Below, one piece after another: positions 1 to 8,831 of a stretch of 64,000 bases of DNA. This stretch comes from Dermacentor variabilis (lineage: Eukaryota; Arthropoda; Arachnida; Ixodida; Ixodidae). The translations under genes and the position numbers were made by a program. The notes under the pieces are model-generated. The model saw only the letters and a list, made by a program, of their open reading frames with translations. It was not told the DNA's origin and ran no database searches. Within the stretch, counting starts at the first letter, position 1. The number at the start of each line of letters is the position of its first letter. Location: NCBI RefSeq assembly GCF_050947875.1, contig NC_134568.1, forward strand, positions 260,905,615 through 260,969,614, given 5' to 3'.

Positions 1-180
1 CTTACACACTTCTCGGGGCCAAGTTTATAAATGCGATAGGCTTCAATCAGTTCTCTTTCCTGCTGAGTCTTAGCCTTCGCCAAGATTGAAACGTCATTGA
101 AGATAGGATTACAACCGCACTCCTTACAATGCAGCGGAAGATTCCCTCCTGTGCCTGCGGGTATTAGATTTGCATGCTCA
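1..180 (-). repeat. Inverted partial copy of the Penelope-like element 3' region
   Basis: This segment is the reverse complement of 230-409 and looks perfect over 180 bp, leaving a spacer of about 49 bp (181-229). The arm covers most of the GIY-YIG coding region. It may continue past the left edge of the window. Penelope-like elements are known to insert with inverted or tandem partial copies, so this fits one compound insertion. A hairpin assembly artefact is the main alternative. Confidence 0.85.
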
Positions 181-473
181 TATTATATTATATAGGACAA
201 ACCGGCCGCTGTGTCAATGATCGCATGCGTGAGCATGCAAATCTAATACCCGCAGGCACAGGAGGGAATCTTCCGCTGCATTGTAAGGAGTGCGGTTGTA
301 ATCCTATCTTCAATGACGTTTCAATCTTGGCGAAGGCTAAGACTCAGCAGGAAAGAGAACTGATTGAAGCCTATCGCATTTATAAACTTGGCCCCGAGAA
401 GTGTGTAAGCGCGCCATCTGTGTTCCTAACCAAGAAAGAGCTATTATTTCTTGATAACTGTAGACGTGTATAG
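174..473 (+). pseudogene. Penelope-like element, C-terminal GIY-YIG endonuclease domain (5' truncated)
   Basis: The 99-residue frame carries the YIGQTGR signature of GIY-YIG nucleases, then a catalytic-type arginine in DRMREH. An HCKECGCNP cysteine/histidine cluster, an E-x-x-x-A-Y-R helix and a C-terminal CVSAPS motif follow, as in the endonuclease domain at the end of Penelope-like element proteins. In those elements it nicks target DNA for target-primed reverse transcription. The reverse transcriptase domain that should precede it is absent, because the sequence turns into an inverted copy just upstream. The first methionine therefore lies at the inversion junction and is not a natural start. 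Family assignment is from recalled motifs; the domain is well supported, function of this copy is not. Confidence 0.8.
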
Positions 474-650
474 ATATGGTGTTGACCGTGTTTTTGTTTG
501 GTTGTGCCTGCGCATGTTCAGTACGGACTTGGGGGACGTCGTTTTCATGAATAAAGTTCAGTTGTTAGTCAGCCACCTTCCTGTCTCTTTGTCTATGTCT
601 GCCTCTCGATTTTTTCCTTCTCTCAAGTTTGCTGGCATTCTCCTAGCATA
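474..650 (+). mobile_element. 3' untranslated tail of the Penelope-like element plus junction sequence
   Basis: Non-coding sequence follows the endonuclease stop. An AATAAA-type signal lies near 549, where the Penelope-like transcript probably ends at about 580. The last 70 bp, rich in T and C, are unassigned. At 651 the sequence switches abruptly to the gag gene of an LTR retrotransposon. Confidence 0.5.
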
Positions 651-3600
651 GCTATTCTTGAGTTAGAGGCTGAGGATGACGAGCTGTCGGAATGCCTTGA
701 GACTATTGAGGAGAGGTCAAAAAGACAGGAGCGCGAACTTAAAGAACAGAAAGAAAAAGAAGAGCGTGAACTTAAAGAACAGAAAGAAAAAGAAGAGCGC
801 GAACACGCTTTGGAAATGAAGCGTCTCGAGGTAGAGATGGAACGCGCTCGTAATGGAAGTCAGGCACACGGTGCAGGAGAACGAGTATTGTTCAAAATGA
901 CTGACCTGATGCGGCCGTTTAAGCTTGGAGAGGACATTGGTTTGTTCCTGGTTAACTTTGAGCGAACGTGCGAGAAGCAGGGGTTCTCTCGGGAAACGTG
1001 GCCACAGCGCTTGCTCACTTTGTTACCCGGCGAGGCGGCCGACGTAGTCGCTCGCTTGGATAGAGAGGAGGCAGAGGATTTCGACAAAGTAAAATCGAGT
1101 CTGCTAAAAAAGTACCGGCTGTCTGCGGAGGCGTTCCGTCGGAAGTTTCGGGAAAATGAGAAAGGCAAAAGTGAGTCATATACAGAGTTTGCGTATAGGC
1201 TTATGTCGAACATGCAGGAGTGGCTCAAAGAAGAGAAAGCGTTTGGTGACCACGATAAAGTTCTGCAGTGCTTCGGGCTAGAACAGTTTTATAGTCGGTT
1301 ACCGGAGAACGTGCGATACTGGGTCTTGGATAGGCCAGACGTTTGTGCGGTGGCTAAAGCCGCTGAGCTAGCCGAGGAGTTTGTGACGCGTCGGGCTCGC
1401 GGAGCTAAGGATGGTCAAAAGGGTGAATTTGGCTCGAAGTTCGAGAGGCCGAAGTTCACACCCATGAGAGCAAAGGGGAACACGCGTAGTGCGGATGCGA
1501 GTGGAAGCAGTGCGACCGAACCTAAGGAGACGGCGGCAGCCGAAGCCGAACGCAGAAAGCGGTTCGAGATGAGGCGAGCGGGCGTTTGTTATACGTGCCA
1601 GAAGCCGGGTCACTTTTCGGCGCAGTGTCCGGAAACAACACCAAAAGTTGTGTTTTTTTCAATAGGCAGCACTGACGAGAACATGAAGCTTCTCGAGCCT
1701 TGCATGCGAGACCTCCTCGTGAACGGGAAAGAGTGCCGAGTGCTTCGCGATTCCGCAGCTACGATGGATGTAGTTCACCCATCTTACGTAGAACCCCATA
1801 TGTTCACGGGCGAGTGCGCGTGGATCAAGCAAGCCGTGGAAGCTCATAGCGTGTGTCTGCCAGTAGCAAAGGTGCTTATTGAAGGACCTTTCGGAGCGCT
1901 TGAGACAGAGGCGGCAGTGTCATCTATGCTGCCACCCCAGTACCCGTACCTATTTTCAAACAGGTCCGATCACCTCCTGCGCGAGAAGGGGCTTTTGTTT
2001 GGTGAAGCTAGTGTTCAGGCCTTAACCAGATCGAAGGTTCGGGAGCTCGCTGCAAAGGCGGTAGTTGCGGGGCCGACGTTATCAAACAACGAAAAAGGGT
2101 CAGAGGCGCAGCAAGCTGATATTCCGAGCACGCCCGAACTGAATAAACTTGAGTCTGTAACGTTAAAGGCGCCAGATACTGGAGAGGAAACGCCCGACGC
2201 GGGAAAGTTAGAAGAGCTATCTACTGATTTGCTCATCGCGCCTACGTCAGACGGACTTGATAGGTTGCTAAAAGTCAGCCGGTCGGCTTTGATAGCCGAG
2301 CAAAAAAAGGATGGTAGCCTAGAAAACGTGCGCTGCAATGTCAAAGAAGGTATCGCCAGGAAAACTGCGCGTTTTGTGGAAAGAGGTGGAGTCCTGTACC
2401 GGAAGTATCTAGACCGCCGAGGAGTGGAGTTCGATCAGCTGGTCGTGCCTCAATGCTATCGTCAGGATCTGTTGCGCTTGTCACACGGGGGTTCGTGGTC
2501 CGGACACCTAGGAGTTAAGAAAACTAAGGACCGTCTCTTGCAAGAGTACTATTGGCCAGGGTGTTTTCGGGACGCAGACCATTTCGTGAGGACATGTGAC
2601 ACTTGTCAGCGGGTGGGCAAACCAGGGGACAAATCGAGGGCGCCGTTGAAATTGGTACCTATCATTACGGAGCCTTTTAGACGGCTCGTTATTGATACTG
2701 TGGGACCTCTGCCGGTAACAGCCACGGGGTACAGACACATTTTGACTGTGATCTGCCCAGCGACAAAGTTCCCTGAAGCAGTGCCGCTTAAAGAACTCAG
2801 CTCAGTTGAGATAGTTAATGCACTACTGTCCATATTTGCGCGAGTTGGTTTTCCTGCAGAAATTCAATCAGATCAGGGCACAGTGTTTACTAGCGCTTTG
2901 ACGACAACTTTTCTCGAAAGGTGTGGGGTAAAGCTGCTACACAGCTCAGTGTACCACCCACAGTCGAATTCCGTTGAGAAGCTCCACTCCGTCATGAAGC
3001 GCGTGTTGAGAGCGTTGTGTTTTGAACATCGAACTGACTGGGAGCTGTGTTTGCCTGGGGTGATGTTTGCGTTAAGAACCGCGCCGCATGCGGCTACGGG
3101 GTTTTCGCCAGCTGAACTGGTGTACGGTCGCTCGCTTCGATCTCCGCTTCGCATGCTTCGAGAATCGTGGGAAGGTAGGGGCGACGACCCAGTCGTGGTG
3201 GAGTACGTGCTTAAGCTCCTCGAACGCTTAAGAAGGGCACAGGAGTTGTCAGGTGAAGCAATGACAAAGGCCCAGCAGAGGGCCAAGGTTTATTATGATC
3301 GGACAGCCAGGGCCCGTCGTTTTGAGGTTGGCGATGAGGTCATGATATTGCGCACATCGCTAAACAACAAACTAGACGTGCAGTGGGAGGGCCCAGCACG
3401 AATTGTTCAGAAACTGTCGGACGTTAACTACGTGGTAAGTCTGCCAGGAAAGCGGAAAGCACAGCAAGTTTACCACTGTAATCTGCTCAAACCTTATAGA
3501 CAAAGGGAAGCAGTGGTGTGCATGATGATAAACGTTCCTGAAGAGCTTCCGGTCGAGCTTCCAGGATTAGGCTCAGTGACGAACAGGGAAGACACCGGTC

Positions 3601-5012
3601 AAGTCATTAGTGACCTTATCAGTAAAGCACCGCTGTCGCCCGAGCAGAAAACCGAACTACACCAGCTATTACAAGAGTTTCAAGGTCTGTTCTCTGAGAG
3701 GCCTGGTAGGACTTCTGTACTTACTCATGATATAGAACTTACCTCCCCAGAGCCAGTACGATCCAAGGCGTATCGGGTGTCACCCCGCCAGAGCGATATT
3801 ATGGAGGCTGAGGTAAAGAAAATGCTACAGCTCGGTGTTATTGAGGCAGGTGAGAGTGATTATACCTCCCCTTTGATTTTAGTTGAGGTACCGGGCAAGG
3901 AACCTCGTCCTTGCGTCGACTACCGCAGGCTTAATTCCATCACTAAGGATCAAATTTATCCGATCCCTAACATCGAGGAGCGCCTTGAGAAAGTTAGTAG
4001 CGCTCAGTTTATTTCCACCCTAGATCTTGTCAGGGGTTATTGGCAGGTTCCACTTACAGAAGAGGCTAGTAGGTATGCGGCGTTCATTTCACCAATGGGA
4101 ACATTCCGTCCTAAAGTGTTGAGTTTTGGTTTGAAGAACGCGCCATACTGTTTTTCAAGTCTCATGGATAAAGTGTTGCGGGGACAGCAAGAATTCGCTT
4201 TACCGTATCTAGACGACGTAGCGATATTCTCCGCATCCTGGTCTGAGCATATGACACACTTGCGGGCAGTGCTAACCCGCCTGCGCGAAGCGGGCTTGAC
4301 AGTCAAGGCTCCTAAGTGCCAGTTAGCACAGGCCGAGGTTGTCTACCTCGGTCACGTGATTGGTCAGGGTCGTCGCCGCCCCTCTGAAATAAAAGTGGCC
4401 GCTGTGCGAGACTTTCCGCAACCGCGCACCAAGACCGATATTCGGTCGTTCTTGGGTGTCGCCGGCTACTATCAGAGGTACATCCCTAGGTACTCTGATA
4501 TCGCGGCTCCCCTGACGGATGCTCTAAGAAAGACAGAGCCTCAAACAGTCGTCTGGGACGAGACAAAGGAAAGAGCTTTTAGCGCCCTAAAGAGTGCCCT
4601 AACAAGCCAGCCTGTGCTACGATCGCCAGACTATACAAAAGGGTTCATTGTTCAGTGCGATGCTAGTGAGCGAGGCATGGGCGTTGTACTGTGCCAACGG
4701 GAAAATGGAGAAGTAGAACACCCCGTCCTGTATGCTAGTCGTAAGCTGTCCAGTCGTGAGCAGGCGTATAGCGCCACCGAGAAAGAGTGTGCGTGTCTCG
4801 TGTGGGCCGTTCAGAAATTGTCATGCTATCTAGCCGGCTCGAGGTTTATCATTGAGACGGATCACTGCCCTCTCCAATGGCTGCAGACCATCTCTCCCAA
4901 AAATGGCCGCCTCCTGCGCTGGAGCCTCGCTTTACAACAATATTCCTTTGAGGTGCGTTACAAAAAGGGGAGTCCCAACGGTAACGCCGATGGCTTAAGT
5001 CGAAGCCCCTAA
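651..5012 (+). CDS. Gag-Pol polyprotein with integrase upstream of reverse transcriptase
   Basis: The frame is open from 651 to the stop at 5012; the first in-frame ATG is at 816 and the natural start is missing. Domain order: two 11-residue coiled-coil repeats (about 720-800), a SCAN-like Gag region, a CCHC zinc knuckle (1587-1628), and a retropepsin-like site with Asp at 1749 reading DSA rather than DTG or DSG. Integrase follows, with an HHCC zinc finger (His 2484, Cys 2595 and 2604), a catalytic Asp at 2694, Asp at 2871 and Glu at 2976 (34 residues between the last two), and a GPY/F-like module near 3385. Reverse transcriptase has YLDD at 4206-4217. RNase H has Asp 4659, Glu near 4779 and Asp 4860, with the protein ending in the usual GNADGLSR. 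The sequence families are Ty3-like, but the order Gag-PR-IN-RT-RH is Ty1/copia-like, as in Gmr1-type elements. There is no internal stop. Confidence 0.93.
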   Translation, partial: AILELEAEDDELSECLETIEERSKRQERELKEQKEKEERELKEQKEKEEREHALEMKRLEVEMERARNGSQAHGAGERVLFKMTDLMRPFKLGEDIGLFLVNFERTCEKQGFSRETWPQRLLTLLPGEAADVVARLDREEAEDFDKVKSSLLKKYRLSAEAFRRKFRENEKGKSESYTEFAYRLMSNMQEWLKEEKAFGDHDKVLQCFGLEQFYSRLPENVRYWVLDRPDVCAVAKAAELAEEFVTRRARGAKDGQKGEFGSKFERPKFTPMRAKGNTRSADASGSSATEPKETAAAEAERRKRFEMRRAGVCYTCQKPGHFSAQCPETTPKVVFFSIGSTDENMKLLEPCMRDLLVNGKECRVLRDSAATMDVVHPSYVEPHMFTGECAWIKQAVEAHSVCLPVAKVLIEGPFGALETEAAVSSMLPPQYPYLFSNRSDHLLREKGLLFGEASVQALTRSKVRELAAKAVVAGPTLSNNEKGSEAQQADIPSTPELNKLESVTLKAPDTGEETPDAGKLEELSTDLLIAPTSDGLDRLLKVSRSALIAEQKKDGSLENVRCNVKEGIARKTARFVERGGVLYRKYLDRRGVEFDQLVVPQCYRQDLLRLSHGGSWSGHLGVKKTKDRLLQEYYWPGCFRDADHFVRTCDTCQRVGKPGDKSRAPLKLVPIITEPFRRLVIDTVGPLPVTATGYRHILTVICPATKFPEAVPLKELSSVEIVNALLSIFARVGFPAEIQSDQGTVFTSALTTTFLERCGVKLLHSSVYHPQSNSVEKLHSVMKRVLRALCFEHRTDWELCLPGVMFALRTAPHAATGFSPAELVYGRSLRSPLRMLRESWEGRGDDPVVVEYVLKLLERLRRAQELSGEAMTKAQQRAKVYYDRTARARRFEVGDEVMILRTSLNNKLDVQWEGPARIVQKLSDVNYVVSLPGKRKAQQVYHCNLLKPYRQREAVVCMMINVPEELPVELPGLGSVTNREDTGQVISDLISKAPLSPEQKTELHQLLQEFQGLFSERPGRTSVLTHDIELTSPEPVRSKAYRVSPRQSDIMEAEVKKMLQLGVIEAGESDYTSPLILVEVPGKEPRPCVDYRRLNSITKDQIYPIPNIEERLEKVSSAQFISTLDLVRGYWQVPLTEEASRYAAFISPMGTFRPKVLSFGLKNAPYCFSSLMDKVLRGQQEFALPYLDDVAIFSASWSEHMTHLRAVLTRLREAGLTVKAPKCQLAQAEVVYLGHVIGQGRRRPSEIKVAAVRDFPQPRTKTDIRSFLGVAGYYQRYIPRYSDIAAPLTDALRKTEPQTVVWDETKERAFSALKSALTSQPVLRSPDYTKGFIVQCDASERGMGVVLCQRENGEVEHPVLYASRKLSSREQAYSATEKECACLVWAVQKLSCYLAGSRFIIETDHCPLQWLQTISPKNGRLLRWSLALQQYSFEVRYKKGSPNGNADGLSRSP

Positions 5013-5497
5013 CGTAGGAATCAGCCTCAAAATTGTTGGTTACTGATGTTTTTCTTCCTGAGGCAGGATTTTTTTTAACATATTGCTTTTGTTTAGTGTT
5101 TCAAAGTGATGATATGCTTTCTAGTGCAATTTTTCAATTTGTGGACGCGTTCTGAGTGATGCTAGACTACTGTAAGGAACTAGGCAGTGGTATAAAAAGG
5201 GGAAAGAGCCTGGCAGGGCTTAGTGAGGGTTGTGCCGTGCTTGCGGACTGAGCGGTTGAGTTTCAGCGTAGTTCTAACGCTTGCCGGGAACGAGAACAAA
5301 AATGTGAACTCTCCCGAAGTCACTTTGCAGTGTCCCGTGCGAACCTGAACGAGAGAACGAGGCCTTCTCTGTGCGCTGCGCTCAAGAAACGTCGAGGGAC
5401 GCCCGACTTCGGTTATGAGCATCATCGAGCGACATCCCTCCGGCCAGCGGATGCAGTCCCCTGTCCATCGGGATCTCCTTCCCCCGGCGGGGCGGTC
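5013..5497 (+). mobile_element. Internal 3' non-coding region of copy A
   Basis: These 485 bp between the pol stop and the 3' LTR are shared with copy B (37115-37599). They contain a TATAAAAAGG box at 5191-5200. The segment just before the LTR is rich in G (GGCGGGGCGG) and occupies the polypurine-tract position, although it is interrupted by pyrimidines. Confidence 0.8.
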
Positions 5498-5645
5498 TGT
5501 TGCGTTTCGCCTACGACACGTGGTTTTGCCGGCGCGACTGCGGCAGGGCGGCAGACATTTTGGCCCGATCGTCGTCGCCGCAACACTCATCGCCAGGTGT
5601 TTCCAGGCGCGACTGCGGCGATGCGACCGCAAAGGATCACCCTCG

Positions 5646-5878
5646 CATTCCAGTCATTGTGCCCGAAACAGGCGATGCCAAAGCAGGGATCGTCCTCTCA
5701 TTCCAGTCATTGTGCCCGAAACAGGCGATGCCAAAGCAGGGATCGTCCCCTCATTACAGCCATTGTGCCCGAAACAGGCGATGCCAAAGCAGGGATCATC
5801 CTCTCATTCCAGTCATTGTGCCCGAAACAGGCGATGCCAAAGCAGGGACCATCCTCTCATTACAGTCATTGTGCCCGA
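5646..5878 (+). repeat. 53-bp tandem array in the U3 of the copy A LTR
   Basis: Units start at 5646, 5699, 5752, 5805 and 5858 (the last partial), each exactly 53 bp. Each carries a core meaning 'cattgtgcccgaaacaggcg'. Because 53 is not a multiple of 3, the array produces look-alike peptides in all three frames; these are not genes. A second, shorter repeat built on gtgctacgagatcgtgctcg follows at about 5898-5960 and is absent from copy B. Confidence 0.9.
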
Positions 5879-6047
5879 CCGGCAGCGCTACAACAGGGTG
5901 CTACGAGATCGTGCTCGACAGGGTGCTACGAGATCGTGCTCGTCATGGTGCTACGGCATCGCTACGACAGTGTGCGTCACCATTAGCCCATTGTACATTC
6001 ACGTGCTCGTCTTTTGAGGGGTTCCTTCTTGCCCTCAACTGCGAGAG

Positions 6048-6054
6048 TATAAAA
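6048..6054 (+). promoter_or_regulatory. TATA box of the copy A LTR
   Basis: TATAAAA lies about 118 bp before the AATAAA signal and is conserved in both LTRs of copy B (plus-strand 36631-36637 and its counterpart), consistent with the U3 promoter. Confidence 0.65.
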
Positions 6055-6343
6055 ACAGCTGCCCCCGGACGCAAAAGGGAGGGCTCCGATTTCTTCTGTT
6101 GAGTGAAGTGCTCTCCCGTCTCTCTACTTCGGTCAAACCTGACCACCAACTCTTTGCGATGTTAAAATAAACAAGTTGTTTCGTTGTTACCAGTCGACTC
6201 ATGCTTTGCCGGGACCTTCGGATGCTTCCAGTTGTACCCCAGGCCGCCAGGCCAACGCTACCCTTGGGGCTTGCGACCCAGGTACAACCACGGGCGTCAG
6301 CGCCGAGTTCCCAACAGATCGTACCAGCAGTCCGATCCAAACA

Positions 6344-7094
6344 AGACCAAAATGCGCATCATAGCGGGTTTCTTAAGAAGGCTTAGCGATCGCAGTGAAA
6401 GTTTTTTTTTTTTTTCGGCCGCAGCGTATGACACGTATTGTGCAATAACCATAAGCTCATTAAATATCCACAACACACCTTAACTTTTCAACTGCTCAAT
6501 TGCTAAACGTTCAAGTAGTTCATGTAGATATTGTTCATGATACCACCCCATCAACTACAGCCAAAAGACGTTCGGGGAAACACGTTTGATTTCCCCGCAT
6601 TATTATTCCAAAAACTGTATTTTCGAAGTGCGCTAGAACGTATTTTGGATAAGTTGTTTATCCTATCATTCGTAAATGTCTTTTATCAAAAATTTCTGGC
6701 TCTCCCGTAATCGACACTAGATGTAAGCATGAAATGACAACTGGCAAAGCAGATTGTTTGGAGATGATACTTGCCACAATATTAAAATGGGTGTAGGGCA
6801 TGTTCGCAACGGCACACGCCACCGCACAGCGCCATACTGTGCACTGGTCCATATGGACGCTGCCCAGCTACAAGAAAGCCGGCTGAAGGCGGCAAGACAG
6901 GCAGCGAGACGCCAGGGAGACCGAGCGCACCGCCCAGCTACAAGAAGAAAACCGCCTGAAGGAGGCGCCACCCAGCGTGATCTCTTGAGGTAAGGGGGAC
7001 AAAGGTAGAATTGACTCGTATCGACCGTTGCCCATTGTATCGGTAATATACAGGCTAGCAATGCAGGCAATCAAATTAAAGCTTCAAGCATGGG
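6344..7094. other. No recognised gene
   Basis: This stretch has a poly-T run near 6402 and short Ala/Arg-rich frames around 6850-6990 with an internal repeat (cagctacaagaa). I see no domain or splice structure that supports a gene. Confidence 0.5.
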
Positions 7095-8831
7095 CATGAT
7101 TGCATTTTGGGAAAACTTCAGAATGGCTTCAGAATAGGTAGGCGTTTAGATTATAACTTATTTGTTCTTACTCAGTGTATTGAAATATCAAAAGTAGAAA
7201 GCAGACCGTTGTATCGGCCGTTTTAGACATTACAGGAGCCTATGACAACGTAGACCGCAACATTTTGTGGGATATTCTGGAAGGGGAAGGCTTAGGTGAC
7301 GACTGTCTACAGCTTTTGATAGAGATTTACCTAGAAAATACCGTTTGGGTTGAATGGGAATGGATGAGGAGCGAGGAGGAAGTTCATAAGAACAAGAGAC
7401 TGAGGCAGGGGTACCCTTTATCCCCGCTGCTGTTTATGATGTACATGGTGAGGATGGAGAGGGCGCTAGAAGGAAGAAATATCGGGTTTAATCTCTCATA
7501 CAAACAGGCGGGTACAGTAGTAGAGCAGCAGCTCCCAGGTTTATTTTATGCAGACGACATTGTGTTGCTAGCTAACAAGCACAGTGATTTGCAACGTCTG
7601 GCTAATATTTGCGGACAGGAAGGCAACAATTTAGGCTTGAAATTTAGTGTTAGAAAATCAGGTGTTATGGTATTCAATGAAAACAGTGAGCAGACAGCGG
7701 CGATACAGGGCCAGGAAATACCTAGGGTAACAGAATATATATGTAAACACAGAAAAAAAAACAATAACAGTGAAGGGGAAGAGAAATGGGGGCAGCCATA
7801 ATGAAGCACATAGCGCTATGGGGATACAATAGGTACGAGGTGCACCGAGGTATGAGGAAAGGTGTAATGGTTCCAGGACTTACTTTTGCAAATGCGGTTG
7901 TTTGCTTTAAATCAGGGGTGCAATCCTAACTCGATGGGAACCAAAGGTCAATGGGTCGCCTCGCATTGGGCGCTCACGGGAAGACTACAAATGAAGCTGT
8001 GCAGAGTAATATGGGCTGGACTAGTTTTGAAGTGAGGGAAGCTCGCAGTAAAATTGAGTATGACGAACGCCTGAGGAATATGGAAGAAAATAAATGAGCT
8101 GCAGGAGAGTGTGGAGGTATCTGTACAGGAAAAACATTGATTCACAGTGGAGGAAGAGAACTAGGAAGCTTACCCGCAAGTATGCGGCCTGTTGGGTGGG
8201 CAACACAGCAACAAAGAACGTCAAGCGGAAAGTCAGAGAGGCTGAAATAATCTCATAGGTGGCGGCAATGGAAAAGAAACCTGCCATGAGTAACTACTTA
8301 AGAAGAAAAAACGAAATCAGGAAAGAAACATATCATGATAACTCAAAGGGAAGCTCACTACTTTTCGAAACGAGATCAGGATGCCTTAGAACAAGCACCT
8401 ATAAAGCGAGATACAAGAAGGAAGGATAAGCATGCGCTTGCTACGGTAAAGCTAGCGAAACTATGGAGCATGTTTTATTAGAATGTGAAGACGTCTACCC
8501 AGCGGTCGATTTAGGCGCCACTGGCCTCCTTGAAGTCCTTGGGTTCAGCGAGAGCAGTGGAAAGGTAAACATGTCCGCAATAGGGATTAGTAAGAGGCGA
8601 TTGGAGGATTGGTGGAAGAAAAATAGGGAAACGACAAAAAAACAGAGACGTACAAAAGCACAGTTCGCAATAGGGGATCAGAAAATTTGGTTGTGGGAAT
8701 TCATCGTGTTTCTTTTCCTTTTTTTTATTTTTTAACCTAGGTAGGACATTAGACAGTATAATAGCAAGAGCTTGGTGGCGCAACCCACCACCCCGTTCCA
8801 AAGGGGACGCTCATAACATCCATCCACCCAT
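7095..8831 (+). pseudogene. Decayed non-LTR retrotransposon ORF2, reverse transcriptase to 3' end
   Basis: A reverse-transcriptase fragment is readable from about 7100, with frameshifts. It includes a D-I-T-G-A-Y-D-N-V-D block near 7230, RQGYPLSPLL near 7405 and FYADDIVLL (YADD catalytic box) near 7545. Further downstream a frame resumes at 8300-8735 with the cysteine/histidine-type end, reading ETMEHVLLECE, a typical C-terminus of tick LINE ORF2 proteins. The stop near 8430 and several frame changes show that it is dead. The 3' untranslated end has a CATCCATCCACCC simple tail near 8815-8831. The 5' portion (endonuclease, ORF1) is missing. The clade is not assigned. Confidence 0.8.

Larger units (their letters stand above)
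651..6343 (+). mobile_element. Ty3/gypsy-like LTR retrotransposon, copy A, 5' truncated
   Basis: Copy A matches copy B (36342-43226, minus strand) from position 651 onward. It has lost the 5' LTR, the leader and about the first 39 Gag codons. It retains the long gag-pol frame, a 485-bp 3' non-coding stretch and one 846-bp LTR. The break at 651 abuts a Penelope-like tail. Copies A and B differ at few protein positions, so both are recent relatives. Confidence 0.93.
5498..6343 (+). repeat. 3' LTR of copy A (846 bp)
   Basis: The boundaries were set by comparison with the two LTRs of copy B. It begins TGTTGCG and ends CCAAACA, the usual TG...CA. It contains a TATAAAA box at 6048-6054 and an AATAAA signal at 6166-6171, giving a plausible U3-R-U5 layout. 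It is longer than the 773-bp LTRs of copy B because of different tandem-repeat content. No target duplication can be tested, since the 5' end is missing. Confidence 0.9.

Noticed and set aside
5646..5878. CRISPR-like regular repeat
   Set aside because: Units are contiguous 53-bp tandem copies without unique spacers, inside an LTR of a eukaryotic element.
5330..6102. Three overlapping plus-strand frames of about 200 codons in the copy A LTR
   Set aside because: They span the internal/LTR boundary and the 53-bp array, which gives similar peptides in all frames. No start context or domain; LTR non-coding sequence explains them.
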